Assembly: GCA_031119475.1 (NCBI GenBank)
Contig: JAVHXV010000001.1
Location: 545,116-609,115, forward strand
Length of the DNA: 64,000 nt
Reading direction: 5' to 3'
DNA from: Pedobacter sp.
GTDB lineage: Bacteria; Bacteroidota; Bacteroidia; Sphingobacteriales; Sphingobacteriaceae
Shown piece after piece: positions 52,033 through 60,719 of the stretch. Numbering within the stretch: position 1 is the first letter of the stretch; each line of letters opens with the position of its first letter. Made by a program: the position numbers and the translations under genes. The notes under the pieces are model-generated. The model was not told the DNA's origin. It saw only the letters and a list, made by a program, of their open reading frames with translations, and searched no databases.

Positions 52033-53616
52033 CTAAAAAGGAGGTTCATCATCTACAAAGTCATCCATTTTTGATGGACGGATAATGATGTTGCCCTGCG
52101 ATTGGGCCGGGGCTTGGAACGAATCAAATGAACTGGAAGGCAGCATGGCCGAATCGCCTCCTCCCAACATGTTGTTGCTGAAATTATCTTCCAGGTCGGC
52201 AAACTTAACGTACTTACCGATAAAGCGGAGCGGCACGATCCCAGTTTCACCATTCCTGTGCTTGGCGATAATCACTTCGCCTACACCTGCCAACGAACGG
52301 CCTTGCTCATCTTCGGTAAGGCCATAATATTCTGGGCGATAAAGGAACAGCACCATATCGGCATCCTGCTCAATAGATCCAGATTCACGAAGATCGGATA
52401 GGAGTGGACGTTTTCCATTTGGTCCGGGCCTGTTTTCAACCGCACGGCTCAACTGAGAGAGGGCCAAAACCGGCACATCCAGTTCTTTGGCCACAGATTT
52501 TAAAGCCCTTGAAATACTGCCGATTTCCTGTTCACGGTTACCGCCACCACCTTGTCCTTCGCCTTTGCCATGCATCAACTGTAGGTAATCGATAATGACC
52601 ATTTGGATGTCGTACTGCGATTTTAGCCTTCTACATTTGGCCCTAAATTCAAAAATATTGAGGGCTGGCGTATCATCAATAAGCAGTGGGGCTTCTGTCA
52701 GCGTGCCAATTTTACTGTGGAGCTGCTGCCATTCCCATTCGGCCAAATTGCCCTTCCTGATTTTTTCCTGCTCAATTTCGGTCTCTCCGGAAATCAGACG
52801 ATTGACCAGCTGTACGCTCGACATCTCCAAAGAAAATACCACAACCGGTTTTTTGAAATCTACAGAGGCATTTCTGGCACAGCTCAATACGAAGGCGGTT
52901 TTACCCATCGCCGGACGGGCAGCAATGATCACGAGGTCGGACTTCTGCCATCCACCGGTAATCCTGTCCAGATCGGTAAAGCCAGATGGAACGCCAGTTA
53001 ATCCATCTGTTTTTGTCCGGAGTTCTTCCAAGGTAGCGAGCGACTGTTTGATGATCTCGTCCATCTTTTGGGTGTCCCTGCGCAGGTTGTTCTGTGCAAT
53101 GTCGAACAGGTTTTTCTCGGCATGGTCCAAAAGGTCGAAAATATCGGTGGTGTCTTCGTAGGCGTTAGTGATAATTTCTGTAGATATCCTGATCAGTTCC
53201 CGTTGGATATATTTTTGGGAAATAATCCGTGCATGGTATTCGATGTTTGCGGCAGAGGCCACACGATTGGTCAGGTTGGTGATGTAATAAGCGCCCCCAA
53301 CCATTTCAAGCGTACCCTGCGTCCGCATTTCTGAGGTGACCGTTAAGATATCAACAGGTTTTGATTTTTGAAAAAGCTGTTGTATGGCCTCAAAAATCTT
53401 CTTGTGTGCCTCTTGATAAAAAACTTCTGGTTTAAGGATATCGATTACGGTAGACAAGGCATCTTTTTCGAGCATCAATGCACCAAGTACAGCCTCTTCC
53501 AGATCGGTGGCCTGCGGCGGAATTTTGCCCATGGTATTCAATGAGGTGGCCAACCTGGCCTTTCTTGCCGAAGTTGTAAATTTCCCTTGCCCTTGAGCGT
53601 CGTTATCCGTAATCAT
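52033..53616 (-). CDS. dnaB: Replicative DNA helicase DnaB
   Basis: A 527-residue hexameric 5'-3' helicase. The N-terminal domain (about 30-140) with PPQATDLEEAVLGALMLEKD is followed by a linker and the RecA-like core with Walker A LVIIAARPAMGKTAFVLSCA near residue 230, MSSVQLVNRLISGETEIEQE, Walker B VIIDYLQLMHGKGEGQGGG and SRAVENRPGPNGKRPLLSDL. The C-terminal 50 residues are a flexible acidic tail. A TAATTTTG box ends 4 nt before its ATG. No intein is present. Confidence 0.97.
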   Translation of the reverse strand: MITDNDAQGQGKFTTSARKARLATSLNTMGKIPPQATDLEEAVLGALMLEKDALSTVIDILKPEVFYQEAHKKIFEAIQQLFQKSKPVDILTVTSEMRTQGTLEMVGGAYYITNLTNRVASAANIEYHARIISQKYIQRELIRISTEIITNAYEDTTDIFDLLDHAEKNLFDIAQNNLRRDTQKMDEIIKQSLATLEELRTKTDGLTGVPSGFTDLDRITGGWQKSDLVIIAARPAMGKTAFVLSCARNASVDFKKPVVVFSLEMSSVQLVNRLISGETEIEQEKIRKGNLAEWEWQQLHSKIGTLTEAPLLIDDTPALNIFEFRAKCRRLKSQYDIQMVIIDYLQLMHGKGEGQGGGGNREQEIGSISRALKSVAKELDVPVLALSQLSRAVENRPGPNGKRPLLSDLRESGSIEQDADMVLFLYRPEYYGLTEDEQGRSLAGVGEVIIAKHRNGETGIVPLRFIGKYVKFADLEDNFSNNMLGGGDSAMLPSSSFDSFQAPAQSQGNIIIRPSKMDDFVDDEPPF

Positions 53617-53620
53617 ACCT

Positions 53621-53628
53621 CAAAATTA
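53621..53628 (-). promoter_or_regulatory. Leaderless-type promoter box of dnaB
   Basis: TAATTTTG on the minus strand, then AGGT and the ATG at 53616. The mRNA would start at or beside the start codon. Confidence 0.45.
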
Positions 53629-53809
53629 GGCAAAAGAAAATGCCTAATACGAATCCTTTTTTAAACACGCTGTGGACGAATGAATTGCATTTCCAATTGT
53701 TTTAACAACTTTTAAATACTTGTGCACAATTTTGGTGTGGATAAAGTTGAAAACATAGCGCATAGGGCAGTACGTTCAGTAGACACCATGTGCGAAGCTA
53801 AAATTTTAC

Positions 53810-53817
53810 TATTTTTG
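53810..53817 (+). promoter_or_regulatory. Leaderless-type promoter box of rlmB
   Basis: TATTTTTG followed by TGGC and the ATG at 53822. Confidence 0.45.
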
Positions 53818-53821
53818 TGGC

Positions 53822-54598
53822 ATGGATAAATTTAGGCGACCACAGCGTCCGAAAGAAAACAATGAATTTATTTTTGGGATCAGGGCAGTTATCGAGGCCA
53901 TCAAGGCAGGAAGGGATATCGAGACCATTTATCTGCAGCGTGGCCTATCTGGCGATCTGTTTACTGAACTGAAAGGCCTGTTGCACGGAACGCTGATCCC
54001 ATTGAGCGTGGTTCCTATCGAAAAACTCAATCGGATGTCGCAAAAAAACCATCAGGGAGTTATTGCGGTAATCTCTCCGATTACCTATCAACAGATTGAA
54101 GACATTATTCCCGCGATTTTTGAAAGGGGAGAAACACCACTGATTTTAGTGCTCGATAGCGTAACGGATGTGCGGAACATGGGTGCAATTGCCCGTACGG
54201 CCGCGTGTGTAGGCGTACATGCCATTGTAGTGCCCTTAAAAAATGCAGCGCAGATCAATGCAGATGCCATTAAAACATCGGCTGGGGCACTCTTCAGCAT
54301 TCCGATCTGTAGACATGCCAATCTGCACAAAACCTGTCTATTCTTACAAGATAGTGGACTTCAGCTAGTAGCCTGTACCGAAAAAACAAACGATCTGCTC
54401 TATCAACCAGATTATACCTTGCCAACTGCGATCATCATGGGTTCCGAAGATGAAGGCATTTCCAATGAATTGCTCCGTGTAGCCAATCACCTGGCCAAAA
54501 TTCCAATGGCCGGAAAAATCGAATCGCTAAATGTTTCTGTTGCTGCAGGAGTGATCTTGTATGAAGCGGTGAGGCAGCGCACTTCGCTAGGCGCTTAG
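53822..54598 (+). CDS. rlmB: 23S rRNA 2'-O-methyltransferase (RlmB/TrmH family)
   Basis: A 258-residue SPOUT methyltransferase with an N-terminal SpoU substrate-binding domain (about 14-90, starting FIFGIRAVIEAIKAGRDIET) and the knotted catalytic domain (about 105-255). Motifs are LVLDSVTDVRNMGAIARTAA, AIIMGSEDEGISNELLRVA and ESLNVSVAAGVILYEAVRQ. It likely methylates G2251 of 23S rRNA; TrmH-family tRNA targets are an alternative. Its last codons (SLGA and stop) lie in a palindromic repeat at 54590-54609. Confidence 0.9.
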   Translation: MDKFRRPQRPKENNEFIFGIRAVIEAIKAGRDIETIYLQRGLSGDLFTELKGLLHGTLIPLSVVPIEKLNRMSQKNHQGVIAVISPITYQQIEDIIPAIFERGETPLILVLDSVTDVRNMGAIARTAACVGVHAIVVPLKNAAQINADAIKTSAGALFSIPICRHANLHKTCLFLQDSGLQLVACTEKTNDLLYQPDYTLPTAIIMGSEDEGISNELLRVANHLAKIPMAGKIESLNVSVAAGVILYEAVRQRTSLGA

Positions 54599-54609
54599 CG
54601 CTAAGCGTC
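54590..54609. repeat. Palindromic GGCGCT-type element spanning the rlmB stop
   Basis: GGCGCTTAGCGCTAAGCGTC, nearly self-complementary, includes the last codons and stop of rlmB and abuts the stop of the convergent manC gene at 54608. Related to 49103-49122. Confidence 0.75.
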
Positions 54610-55699
54610 AGATAAACTTGTTTCCAAACTTCACCTTAACATCGGCCACTATATTTTTTACGTTCTGTTCTTCTGAACGTGGACAGATCAATAGGGTATT
54701 GTTTGATTCGACCACGATATAGTTGTGCAGGCTTTGCAGGATGACCAATTTCTTGCTGGGCACATTAACCATGCAATTGGAAGAATCGAACATCATCACA
54801 TGGTCTGCCGGAATGACCGCATTGCCAACATAGTCTTTTTCGGCCATTTCATAAATAGAGGCCCAGGTTCCCAAGTCAGACCAGCCAAAATCTGCCGGTA
54901 GTACATATACATTTTCAGCCTTTTCCATGATCCCAAAATCAATAGAGATATTGGTGCATTGGAGATAGGCATTGGCGATAAATTCAATTTCGTTCTGGGT
55001 ATTGTAGAAGGCATTTCCCTGACTAAAGATTTCGTGCATATCGGGCAAGTGCTTTTCGAAGGCCTGGTTAATGGCTTTTACCGACCAGATAAAGATACCG
55101 GCATTCCATAAGAAATCCCCGCTTTGCAGAAACGATTGTGCAAGTTCCAAGTTTGGTTTTTCGGTAAAGGTCTTCACCTTATGGATGCCAGGATCAGAAG
55201 CCAGCACATCTTCTGCATATTGGATGTAACCATAACCGGTATCTGGGCGGTTTGGCTTAATCCCTAAGGTAATGAGGCATTTGTTTTTTGTGGCAGCCTC
55301 CATGGACTGCGAAATGGCCTGTATAAAGCCGGCCTGATTAGCGATGGTGTGATCGGATGGGGCCACCACAATGGTAGCGTCTGGATTGAGCTTGGCTATT
55401 TTCATTGAGCCATAGGCAATACATGGAGCAGTATTGCGCATGATCGGCTCTGCCAAAATCTGGTTGTTGCCAATGGTGGGGATCTGCTCCTTGATCAGGT
55501 CAACATAAATATCATTTGTGACGATAAAAATATTTTCTGGCGGACAGATCTGTAAAAAACGATCGTATGTACTCTGAATAAGTGTTTTGCCTACCCCAAA
55601 AAAGTCGATAAACTGTTTCGGGAATGTTGTTCTGCTGACAGGCCAAAACCGGCTGCCAACTCCACCTGCCATAATCAGGGCATAATTATTCTTATTCAT
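54608..55699 (-). CDS. manC: Mannose-1-phosphate guanylyltransferase
   Basis: A 363-residue nucleotidyltransferase making GDP-mannose. The signature AGGVGSRFWPVSRTTFPKQF (residues 11-30) is the GMP pyrophosphorylase loop, with IVVAPSDHTIANQAGF near 116, TGYGYIQYAEDVL near 158 and TFTEKPN near 178. It lacks the C-terminal phosphomannose isomerase domain of bifunctional AlgA-type proteins. The product feeds O-antigen, capsule or fucose synthesis. It lies 21 nt after kdsD in the same direction. Confidence 0.93.
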   Translation of the reverse strand: MNKNNYALIMAGGVGSRFWPVSRTTFPKQFIDFFGVGKTLIQSTYDRFLQICPPENIFIVTNDIYVDLIKEQIPTIGNNQILAEPIMRNTAPCIAYGSMKIAKLNPDATIVVAPSDHTIANQAGFIQAISQSMEAATKNKCLITLGIKPNRPDTGYGYIQYAEDVLASDPGIHKVKTFTEKPNLELAQSFLQSGDFLWNAGIFIWSVKAINQAFEKHLPDMHEIFSQGNAFYNTQNEIEFIANAYLQCTNISIDFGIMEKAENVYVLPADFGWSDLGTWASIYEMAEKDYVGNAVIPADHVMMFDSSNCMVNVPSKKLVILQSLHNYIVVESNNTLLICPRSEEQNVKNIVADVKVKFGNKFI

Positions 55700-55720
55700 G
55701 TGGTATTAAGCTAATCAATT

Positions 55721-56686
55721 TTAAATGATCCCTTCTTGTAAAAGATCGTGCAAATGTACAATTCCAAAATAAGTTTTACCATCCATCACCAAAAGTTGTG
55801 TGATGTTGTTCTTTTTGATAACCTCCAATGCCAACAGGGCAAGTTCATCCTTGTCGATGCGTTTTGGATTTGTATTCATGATGTCTTCTGCATGGATGTT
55901 GTCTATGTCCGTATTCAGTTCCAGCATCCGCCTAATGTCGCCATCGGTAATGACCCCTTTCACTTTTTCATCGGCTATAACAACCACTGCACCTAAACGG
56001 TTTTTACTAATTTCGACGATCACATCTTTTACCGGAGCTGTTGGGGCAACACTTGGTCTCTGGTTTTTGATGGCCAGGTCACCTGTTTTAAGATAAAGAC
56101 GCTTGCCCAGCGATCCACCAGGATGATAGCGGGCGAAATCTTGGCTGTTAAAATCCCTTGCTTCCAGTAAACAGATGGCCAGTGCATCGCCCATGGCCAA
56201 TTGCGCAGTAGTGCTGGTGGTCGGCGCTAGGTTATGTGGGCAAGCTTCCTTTTCGACGCTGGTGTTGAGGATCAGATCGGCCTGCCTACCAAGATCGGAT
56301 TCGATCGCACCGAGCATACCGATCAATACATTTCCTGATTGTTTCAATAGGGGAGCCAATAATTTGATTTCAGGCGTATTTCCACTCTTGGAGAGGCAAA
56401 TAACAATATCATCAGATTGGATCATGCCCAGATCACCATGGACGGCATCTGCAGCATGCATAAAAATGGCTGGAGTGCCCGTAGAATTAAAAGTGGCCAC
56501 AATTTTTTGGGCAATAATTGCACTTTTCCCTATGCCGGTTACGATAATTCTCCCCTTGCAGGCCAAAATAGTTTGTACGACTTCAACAAAATCATCGTTA
56601 ATATGCTGGATCAGATTTGAAATGGCCCCCGATTCAAGTGTCAAAGTAGTAATGGCTGATTCGATTATTGATTTTTTACTTTTCAA
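55721..56686 (-). CDS. kdsD: Arabinose-5-phosphate isomerase (KpsF/GutQ family)
   Basis: A 321-residue SIS-domain sugar isomerase followed by two CBS domains. The SIS part (about 15-165) has GRIIVTGIGKSAIIAQKIVA and DIVICLSKSGNTPEIKLLA, and HNLAPTTSTTAQLAMGDALA near 150; CBS units are near 205-258 and 268-320. It converts ribulose 5-phosphate to arabinose 5-phosphate, the first step to Kdo. kdsA lies about 3 kb away beyond recQ on the other strand, which supports a Kdo role. Confidence 0.93.
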   Translation of the reverse strand: MKSKKSIIESAITTLTLESGAISNLIQHINDDFVEVVQTILACKGRIIVTGIGKSAIIAQKIVATFNSTGTPAIFMHAADAVHGDLGMIQSDDIVICLSKSGNTPEIKLLAPLLKQSGNVLIGMLGAIESDLGRQADLILNTSVEKEACPHNLAPTTSTTAQLAMGDALAICLLEARDFNSQDFARYHPGGSLGKRLYLKTGDLAIKNQRPSVAPTAPVKDVIVEISKNRLGAVVVIADEKVKGVITDGDIRRMLELNTDIDNIHAEDIMNTNPKRIDKDELALLALEVIKKNNITQLLVMDGKTYFGIVHLHDLLQEGII

Positions 56687-56773
56687 AGAGAATTTATTAG
56701 TATATTAATGCTTTAATTAATGCAAAATTATGTTATTTTGAACAATAATAGCACACAATATTTGACACAAAAA

Positions 56774-58963
56774 ATGGATGTGAAAAAGTCGTTGTTCGAT
56801 AATTTACAAACTTTCTTCGGTTTCGATAATTTTAAGGGTGACCAGGAGCCGATCATCACCAATATTTTAGAAGGTAAAAACACATTTGTGATCATGCCAA
56901 CGGGTGGTGGCAAGTCAATCTGCTATCAGCTGCCCGCATTAATGAGCGAAGGAACGGCTATTGTCATTTCTCCATTGATAGCTTTGATGAAAAACCAGGT
57001 CGATCAGTTGCGTGCATTTGGCGGAAGTGACAGCATTGCCCATTTTTTAAACTCCTCACTTAATAAAACCGAAATTACACAGGTAAAGACCGATCTTCTG
57101 AACGGTCAGACCAAGTTGTTATATGTTGCCCCAGAGTCGTTGGCAAAGCAGGAAAATGTTGATTTTCTGCGCTTGTTGAAGATTTCTTTCGTAGCGGTAG
57201 ATGAAGCCCACTGTATTTCTGAATGGGGCCATGATTTCAGGCCCGAATACCGTAAGATCAGACAGGTGATCAGCGGATTAGGGGATGGCATTCCTGTAAT
57301 CGCCCTAACGGCAACCGCCACCCCAAAAGTGCAGCAGGATATCATCAAAAACCTGCAGATGACTGATGCGACTTTGTTCAAATCGTCATTCAATAGGCCC
57401 AACCTTTTTTATGAAATCCGCCCCAAGCGCGATGTGCTGAAGGAAATGATCAAGTACATCAAATATAATCCCGGTAAGTCGGGCATCATTTATTGCTTGA
57501 GCAGGAAGAAAGTAGAAGAAGTGGCCGAAAGCCTTAACCTGAACGGGATCAAGGCCTTGCCGTACCATGCAGGCCTGGAACCGAAGGTACGTGCCGAAAC
57601 GCAGGACAAATTTCTGATGGAGGACGTGGAAGTGATCGTAGCTACCATCGCTTTTGGGATGGGCATTGATAAGCCGGATGTTCGCTTTGTCATCCACCAC
57701 GACATTCCTAAAAGCATGGAAGGCTATTATCAGGAAACCGGCAGGGCAGGACGCGATGGAGGTGAAGGTGTGTGTATCGCTTTCTACGCCCAAAAAGATG
57801 TAGATAAGCTGGCAAAATTCATGAAGGACAAGCCAGTTTCTGAACGAGAAATCGGTACACAGATTTTGAAGGAGGTAATCGATTATGCAGAATCTGGCGT
57901 ATGTAGAAGGAAACAGATCCTGCATTATTTCGGCGAAAACTTCAATGAGACAGGTTGTAACTGTATGTGCGACAACTGCAAAAAGCCAAAACAGCAGTTC
58001 GAAGCCGAAGAAAATCTGTTGATCCTTTTAAAGCTGATCGAATCTACAGGCGAAAAATTTGACGATGCACACCTTTTGAATATCCTGATGGGTACAGAAA
58101 CCGCCCAAACGATAGCCTATGAGCAACAAAAATTGCCTGAATTTGGGTTGGGCAAAATAGATGGCGAACTGCTCTGGAAATCACTTATCAGACAAGCAGT
58201 TCTTAATAATTTCCTCTCGAAAGATATAGATAACTATGGGTTATTGATCTTGACCAAAAGAGGAAAAGAATTTATCGAAAATCCATATGCGCTGAAATTT
58301 ATCCTCAACGAGCTGATCGATAGTGCTGCAGAAGAAGAGGAAGACGAAATTAAACAAGGCACAGGGGCATTGGATACACAATTGCTCCAGTTGTTAAAAG
58401 AACTTAGGAAAAAGATAGCCAAGCAAAAAAACGTACCGCCCTTTGTGGTCTTCCAAGATCCCTCATTGGAAGAAATGTGCACGCATTATCCAATTTCAAT
58501 GGATGAACTGAAGCAGATTTCTGGCGTTGGGAACGGTAAGGCGCTTAAGTTCGGTGCGCCTTTTATCGAACTCATCAAGAAATATGTAGACGAGAACGAT
58601 ATTGAACGGCCAATTGATATGGTGATCAAGACACAGGCCAATAAATCGGCGTTAAAAGTATCTATCATCCAAAATATTGATCGACAAATTGGTTTGGAAG
58701 ACATTGCACGCTCTAAGGGTATCACTTATTTCGACATCCTAAAAGAAGTGGAAGCCATCGTGAATTCGGGCACCAAACTTAATTTATCCTATTTTGTTGA
58801 TGAAGTGATCGATGAAGACCGACAGGATGAAGTTTTCGACTACTTTAGGGCAGCGGATTCTGATTCGATCGATGAAGCCTTAAGCGATCTGGGAGAAAAT
58901 GATTATACCCGAGAAGAAATTCAACTGATGCGGATCAAATTCATGTCAGAACTAGGAAATTAA
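56774..58963 (+). CDS. recQ: ATP-dependent DNA helicase RecQ
   Basis: A 729-residue 3'-5' helicase. The start MDVKKSLFDNLQTFFG is preferred to an upstream ATG adding 18 unsupported residues. Motifs are Walker A VIMPTGGGKSICYQLP, DEAHCISEWGHDFRPEY, the helicase C-terminal IATIAFGMGIDKPDVRFVIH and QETGRAGRDGG, the zinc-binding region with CNCMCDNCKK, an RQC winged helix (about 400-505) and an HRDC domain (about 515-600). An extra C-terminal region of about 120 residues carries a helix-turn-helix-like end, as in other Bacteroidota RecQs. Confidence 0.96.
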   Translation: MDVKKSLFDNLQTFFGFDNFKGDQEPIITNILEGKNTFVIMPTGGGKSICYQLPALMSEGTAIVISPLIALMKNQVDQLRAFGGSDSIAHFLNSSLNKTEITQVKTDLLNGQTKLLYVAPESLAKQENVDFLRLLKISFVAVDEAHCISEWGHDFRPEYRKIRQVISGLGDGIPVIALTATATPKVQQDIIKNLQMTDATLFKSSFNRPNLFYEIRPKRDVLKEMIKYIKYNPGKSGIIYCLSRKKVEEVAESLNLNGIKALPYHAGLEPKVRAETQDKFLMEDVEVIVATIAFGMGIDKPDVRFVIHHDIPKSMEGYYQETGRAGRDGGEGVCIAFYAQKDVDKLAKFMKDKPVSEREIGTQILKEVIDYAESGVCRRKQILHYFGENFNETGCNCMCDNCKKPKQQFEAEENLLILLKLIESTGEKFDDAHLLNILMGTETAQTIAYEQQKLPEFGLGKIDGELLWKSLIRQAVLNNFLSKDIDNYGLLILTKRGKEFIENPYALKFILNELIDSAAEEEEDEIKQGTGALDTQLLQLLKELRKKIAKQKNVPPFVVFQDPSLEEMCTHYPISMDELKQISGVGNGKALKFGAPFIELIKKYVDENDIERPIDMVIKTQANKSALKVSIIQNIDRQIGLEDIARSKGITYFDILKEVEAIVNSGTKLNLSYFVDEVIDEDRQDEVFDYFRAADSDSIDEALSDLGENDYTREEIQLMRIKFMSELGN

Positions 58964-59069
58964 AAGGTAAAAGTAAAAAGGAAGAGGTAAAAGGGAAAAT
59001 GGAAAATCCATTTTACTAGGGCTCATCTCCATTATACATCTATCATCTTCCATCTTATCCTAAAATAGT

Positions 59070-59879
59070 ATGTTAACCCTATCCAAACTCAAAAACACCA
59101 ATTCCAATAACTTTTTCCTGATGGCAGGTCCATGCGCCATTGAAGGCGAAGATATGGCACTTCGAATTGCCGAGAAAATAGTTGAACTGACCACTAAACT
59201 TGAAATCCCATTTATATTTAAAGGGTCTTACCGGAAGGCAAATCGCAGCAAGGGAGACTCTTTTACGGGGATCGGGGATGAAAAGGCACTCAGGATCTTA
59301 GAAAAAGTAGGACAAACTTTTGATGTGCCGACAGTAACAGATATCCATGAGAGTGCAGAAGCTGCTATGGCCGCTGCCTATGTAGATGTGCTACAAATTC
59401 CTGCATTTTTATGCCGCCAGACTGATTTATTGGTGGCGGCTGCCCAAACCGGAAAATATGTTAATGTCAAGAAGGGGCAATTTTTATCGGCTGGTTCAAT
59501 GAAATTTGCTGTTGATAAAATTATCGACTCCGGCAACAATAAAGTGATCCTTACAGACCGTGGGAATACCTTTGGCTACCAGGACCTAATTGTTGATTAT
59601 AGGGGATTGCCTGAAATGCAAAGTTTTGGTGTGCCTGTGGTGATGGATTGTACGCATTCGCTTCAGCAGCCCAACCAGAGCAGTGGTGTAACTGGGGGTA
59701 AACCGGCCTTGATTGCCACCATTGCCAAGGCTGCCATCGCTGTAGGCGCTGATGGCCTTTTTATAGAAACCCATCCCGATCCGGCCAGTGCCAAATCTGA
59801 TGGTGCGAACATGCTCAATTTGGCTTTGTTGGAAGATTTATTGGTCAAGCTGATCAGGGTGCGCCAGGCGATACTTTAA
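59070..59879 (+). CDS. kdsA: 3-deoxy-8-phosphooctulonate synthase (Kdo-8-P synthase)
   Basis: A 269-residue TIM-barrel enzyme condensing arabinose 5-phosphate with PEP. Motifs are FFLMAGPCAIEGEDMALRIA, IFKGSYRKANRSKGDSFTGI and VNVKKGQFLSAGSMKFAVDK, with VMDCTHSLQQPNQSSGVTGG near the C-terminal end. Second Kdo gene of the window, following recQ. A perfect palindromic repeat lies 7 nt after the stop. Confidence 0.96.
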   Translation: MLTLSKLKNTNSNNFFLMAGPCAIEGEDMALRIAEKIVELTTKLEIPFIFKGSYRKANRSKGDSFTGIGDEKALRILEKVGQTFDVPTVTDIHESAEAAMAAAYVDVLQIPAFLCRQTDLLVAAAQTGKYVNVKKGQFLSAGSMKFAVDKIIDSGNNKVILTDRGNTFGYQDLIVDYRGLPEMQSFGVPVVMDCTHSLQQPNQSSGVTGGKPALIATIAKAAIAVGADGLFIETHPDPASAKSDGANMLNLALLEDLLVKLIRVRQAIL

Positions 59880-59886
59880 TTTGCAG

Positions 59887-59920
59887 CCACCTCGCAGGTT
59901 CTTAAGAACCTGCGAGGTGG
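59887..59920. repeat. Perfect 34-bp palindrome, copy 2 of the AACCTCGCAGGTT family
   Basis: The sequence CCACCTCGCAGGTTCTT (59887-59903) is followed directly by its exact complement (59904-59920). It starts 7 nt after the kdsA stop and ends 13 nt before the next start. Copy 1 is at 43441-43474. Confidence 0.95.
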
Positions 59921-59933
59921 TCATCAATTTATT

Positions 59934-60656
59934 ATGATTGGAAACGATATTTTCTTAACAGCAGAGTGGCGAAAGCTAATCCTGGTCAATTATGCTGTTG
60001 ACCCTAGTGTATTGACGAAATATCTTCCCCCATTTACCATTTTGGATACTTGGCAGGGCAAATGTTACCTTAGCCTGGTGGGCTTTATGTTCGTAAATAC
60101 CAAGCTTAGGGACTACGGCATCCCATTCCATGGCAATTTTGAAGAAGTAAACCTACGTTTCTATGTGAAATATAACGATCTAGGAGAATGGAAACGTGGC
60201 GTGGTTTTTATCAAGGAAATCGTTCCCAAACCCGCCATCACATTTATTGCCAATACGATATATGGCGAAAATTACCAGACCTTGCGGATGAAGCACGTTT
60301 GGGATTTGGCTAGCGATAAGATCAAGATTTCCTATTCGTGGAAAAATAGGGGATGGCAGGAGATTTCGGTCGTGGCCGATGGACACTCCATGCCAATTCT
60401 GGAAGGAAGCGAAGAAGAGTTCATTACCGAGCACTATTGGGGATATACCAAACTGAAACCGCACTTGACCTCTGAATATGGCGTACAACATCCCAGGTGG
60501 GAAACTTATGCCATAGCCAGTTATCAAGTGAATGTGGATTTTGAAGCTACGTATGGCCACGATTTTAATTTCCTCAATAACAGTAGCCCAGATTCCGTCA
60601 TGCTTGCGGAAGGTTCACCGATCAAGGTGATGAAAGGGAGAAAGATTGATGGTTAG
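59934..60656 (+). CDS. DUF2071 (YqjF-like) protein
   Basis: A 240-residue acetoacetate decarboxylase-fold protein of the YqjF/DUF2071 group. It begins with TAEWRKLILVNYAVDPSVLT, then YLPPFTILDTWQGKCYLSLV and RGVVFIKEIVPKPAITFIAN, all typical. It ends YGHDFNFLNNSSPDSVMLAE. Reaction unknown. It is 54 nt after kdsA with the palindrome in between. Confidence 0.85.
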   Translation: MIGNDIFLTAEWRKLILVNYAVDPSVLTKYLPPFTILDTWQGKCYLSLVGFMFVNTKLRDYGIPFHGNFEEVNLRFYVKYNDLGEWKRGVVFIKEIVPKPAITFIANTIYGENYQTLRMKHVWDLASDKIKISYSWKNRGWQEISVVADGHSMPILEGSEEEFITEHYWGYTKLKPHLTSEYGVQHPRWETYAIASYQVNVDFEATYGHDFNFLNNSSPDSVMLAEGSPIKVMKGRKIDG

Positions 60657-60719
60657 ATTTGGTCATTAGTCATTGGTCATTCCCTCATCACCTCACCAAA
60701 TAACCAACTCATCACCCAA

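Noticed and set aside
52595..53161. 188-codon frame opposite dnaB
   Set aside because: Antisense to the helicase core; no supporting motif.
52033..53616. Intein in DnaB
   Set aside because: The core motifs are contiguous and total length (527) is normal, so no insertion is present.
56175..56708. 177-codon frame opposite kdsD
   Set aside because: Antisense to the SIS domain; no start signal or family match.
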